Shown piece after piece: positions 5,321-6,893 of a DNA stretch of 6,893 nucleotides. Source of the stretch: an uncultured Litorilinea sp. (lineage in GTDB: Bacteria; Chloroflexota; Anaerolineae; Caldilineales; Caldilineaceae); assembly GCA_937922105.1 (NCBI GenBank), contig CAKZVN010000043.1, positions 1 through 6,893 of the forward strand, read 5' to 3'. Position numbers and translations under genes: made by a program. Numbering within the stretch: the stretch's first letter is position 1; each line of letters begins with the position of its first letter. The notes below the pieces were generated by a model, which worked only from the letters and a program-made list of their open reading frames with translations, was not told the DNA's origin and did no database searches.

Positions 5321-6613
5321 ATGACAGTACGCAAACACTGTCCAACTCCTGACCAAGGGACTATGTGGCCGGACACCAGCAAAGAACTGAATCGGCGCTT
5401 GATCTTGGAGCAGATTCGCCGCCATCGCGCAATTTCGCGCAGCGAGATAGTAGATGCCACCGGGCTGAGCAAGGCCGCGGTCTCCTCAATCGTGGCGGAA
5501 TTGATCGATGCCGGGTTGGTGGAGGAAAGCGGCAGCCAAAGCACTGCCATCGGACGCCCACGAATTTTGTTGTCCATAGTGCCCCACGCCGCTTTCGTGG
5601 TCGGCGCGGAACTGACCAATCAAGAGTGCCGTGTGATCCTCACCGATCTGCGCGCGGAGCCGGTGCGCTATGCCGTGCAGCCGGTCAATCCTGCCGATCT
5701 CTCTGTGAAAACGTTGCTGGACCTCCTGGAAGTGTGCGTGCAGACCGCGACCGCGGGGATTCCGCCGACTCAAATTGCGGCAATGGGTGTCTGTGTACCC
5801 GGCATTGTGGACCCCACCATCGGGCGCGTCAAGCTCTCAGTGTTGTTGCCCTGGCAAGGCGAGCGGTTAGCCGACGCGCTAGCCCCGCGCTTTCCCTTTC
5901 CGGTGGCAGTCTTTTCCCGCGGCAGTGCCTCAACTTGGGGCGAACGGTGGTATGGCGCCGGGCAGAATGTGGATAACCTGCTCTATTTGCGTGTGGGAAC
6001 CGGCATCGTCGGCGGGTTGGTCATCAACGGACACCCCTACTGGGGCCGCGGCTTCGGTGCCGGTGAGCTAGGCCATGTAACGGTACAGCCCGACGGCGCG
6101 CTCTGCCGTTGCGGCAACTACGGCTGTCTTTCTACAGTCGCCACGGTAGACGCGCTGTTGAGCCGCGTGAGCCGACTGCTGCGCGACGCCCCCGACAACC
6201 CCCTTTGGTCTGAACTGGGCTGTAACCTGGACCTGCTGACCCTGGAGATAGTAATCCGGGCTGCCGAGGCAGGCAACACCGTCGCCCGACAGGCGTTGGC
6301 TGAAGTCGGGCGTTGGCTGGCAATCGCTGTCGCCGGAGCCGTCAATCTACTCAACTTGGATATGGTGATCGTGGGCGGGCCAATGGAGCAAGCCGGGGAG
6401 TATCTGTTGGACCCGTTGCGCGCCGAGTTACCCCAGCGCGCTTTGCCCACCCATGCCGCCCATGTCACCGTGGTCCCGTCGGCGCTCAAAGAAAATGCGG
6501 CGGCAATGGGCGCCGCAGGGTTGGTTCTGCACGAGTTGATGTCGCCCACCGCCACACCTATCGGCTTGACGCAGGTCGCCGAGAGAGCCACCCTCTTCGC
6601 TACACCGGCCTAA
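5321..6613 (+). CDS. ROK-family transcriptional regulator (NagC/XylR-like)
   Basis: A sugar-responsive DNA-binding regulator. From the ATG at 5321 it has 430 residues. A winged-helix HTH lies at about 24-70 (N-RRLILEQIRRH, ISRSEIVDATGLSKAAVSSIV), followed by the ROK sugar-kinase-like domain. The ROK zinc motif is intact: GELGH (248-252), then C262-R-C264-G-N-Y-G-C269. The phosphate loop is degraded (GAELTN, 95-100, instead of DxGGT). SRGSAS (199-204) stands where kinases have NDANA, so the catalytic Asp is lost, and S271 replaces the Glu usual after GCL. It should therefore regulate rather than phosphorylate. An in-frame TAG at 5309-5311 limits the start. ATG 5321 has no good ribosome site; ATG 5363 (residue 15) follows AAGGGA by only 2 nt and gives 416 residues beginning MWPDTSKELN, closer to family N-termini. 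A strong promoter lies upstream and an exported-protein gene downstream, which is a likely target. Confidence 0.92.
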   Translation: MTVRKHCPTPDQGTMWPDTSKELNRRLILEQIRRHRAISRSEIVDATGLSKAAVSSIVAELIDAGLVEESGSQSTAIGRPRILLSIVPHAAFVVGAELTNQECRVILTDLRAEPVRYAVQPVNPADLSVKTLLDLLEVCVQTATAGIPPTQIAAMGVCVPGIVDPTIGRVKLSVLLPWQGERLADALAPRFPFPVAVFSRGSASTWGERWYGAGQNVDNLLYLRVGTGIVGGLVINGHPYWGRGFGAGELGHVTVQPDGALCRCGNYGCLSTVATVDALLSRVSRLLRDAPDNPLWSELGCNLDLLTLEIVIRAAEAGNTVARQALAEVGRWLAIAVAGAVNLLNLDMVIVGGPMEQAGEYLLDPLRAELPQRALPTHAAHVTVVPSALKENAAAMGAAGLVLHELMSPTATPIGLTQVAERATLFATPA

Positions 6614-6683
6614 GCATCGCTTCGGACGCGGGCTGTTCTCCTCGACATCCCGCCGAATCTGCCGTCACCCGCTGAGGTACGAT

Positions 6684-6713
6684 CGAGTTCTACACTCGTT
6701 GTATTTTCTCTTT
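6684..6713 (+). terminator. Possible weak terminator after the ROK gene
   Basis: CGAGT (6684-6688), loop TCTAC, ACTCG (6694-6698) forms a perfect 5-bp stem followed by a T-rich stretch (TTGTATTTTCTCTTT, 6699-6713). The stem is short, so function is uncertain. The rest of the 231-bp gap to the next gene shows no promoter I can defend. Confidence 0.35.
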
Positions 6714-6829
6714 CAGGTTTAGCGGACACCGTCCCCGGCGGTCAAAGACAGTATGGGTCCCTCCAACGACGCTTGTAACGTGTGTTGTTCCCGTTCCGGT
6801 CTGTAGTTCATCGGCTCCGTTCCAGTCAC

Positions 6830-6835
6830 AAGGAG
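6830..6835 (+). promoter_or_regulatory. Ribosome binding site of the right-edge gene (AAGGAG)
   Basis: AAGGAG is followed by an A-rich spacer and an ATG 9 nt later at 6845. It is the main evidence that the 17 codons cut by the window edge begin a real gene. Confidence 0.75.
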
Positions 6836-6844
6836 AAAACAGGT

Positions 6845-6893
6845 ATGTCCATCGCAAAGCTGAAGATAGGCAAGTTAGCCGCGATCCTGCTGC
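6845..6893 (+). CDS. N-terminus of a probable exported protein (partial, cut by window edge)
   Basis: Only 16 residues are visible: MSIAKLKIGKLAAILL. Three lysines followed by an alanine/isoleucine/leucine run is the n-region and start of the h-region of a Sec or lipoprotein signal peptide. The ribosome binding site AAGGAG is well placed. Following a ROK regulator on the same strand, a periplasmic or lipoprotein sugar-binding component of an ABC transporter is the most common neighbour, but this is inference from context; the cleavage site and mature protein are outside the window. A membrane protein is an alternative. Confidence 0.6.
   Translation, partial: MSIAKLKIGKLAAILL

Noticed and set aside
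5164..5352. TTG-started 62-codon plus-strand frame as a leader peptide
   Set aside because: It has no ribosome binding site, overlaps the ROK start out of frame and has low-complexity composition; no attenuation logic was visible.
5216..6763. Words shared between the ROK leader and the gap before 6845 (GGTCCCTC at 5216 and 6756; TAGCGGA[G/C]AC at 5247 and 6720) as a ROK operator
   Set aside because: They occur in opposite order, are not palindromic, and one 8-base match between two stretches this long is expected by chance.
1..6893. Mobile elements, CRISPR arrays, tRNA or rRNA genes
   Set aside because: No transposase or integrase similarity, no target-site duplications or long terminal inverted repeats, no regularly spaced repeats and no tRNA-like fold were seen on either strand.

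Overview
This 6.9 kb window is GC-rich bacterial DNA with tightly packed genes, overlapping stops and starts, and Shine-Dalgarno sites. The gene set is one I associate with Chloroflexota (Anaerolineae-like) genomes: a cytoplasmic sulfatase with its sulfotransferase, NanE, a BLVRB-like SDR, and a ROK repressor followed by a secreted-protein start. That placement is an impression from gene content only and is weakly held.

Layout. (1) Positions 1-3001, plus strand, read as one operon that began upstream: the tail of an unrecognised gene (stop overlaps the next start as ATGA), a PAPS-type sulfotransferase, a formylglycine-type sulfatase (8-bp overlap) and a xylose-isomerase-like TIM-barrel protein with its own strong ribosome binding site. 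(2) At 3014-3055 a perfect 17-bp stem-loop lies between convergent genes and probably terminates transcription both ways. (3) Positions 3068-3814, minus strand, encode NanE, the N-acetylmannosamine-6-phosphate 2-epimerase of amino-sugar/sialic acid catabolism. (4) Divergent from it, 3931-4548 encodes an atypical NAD(P)-binding SDR of the NmrA/BLVRB type. (5) Positions 4549-5320 carry no convincing gene, but hold several perfect inverted repeats and a near-consensus extended -10 sigma-70 promoter (5072-5100). (6) Positions 5321-6613 encode a ROK-family transcription regulator whose sugar-kinase-derived site has lost key residues. (7) At 6845 a gene begins with a good ribosome binding site and a signal-peptide-like start, then runs off the window. 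It may be an ABC-transporter solute-binding protein.

Working model (inference): the left operon handles a sulfated small molecule or sugar by both adding and removing sulfate, with the TIM-barrel enzyme acting on the carbon skeleton. NanE and the ROK regulator with the exported protein point to uptake and use of amino sugars. Nothing in the window proves that the two halves belong to one pathway. No mobile element, CRISPR array, tRNA or rRNA was seen.
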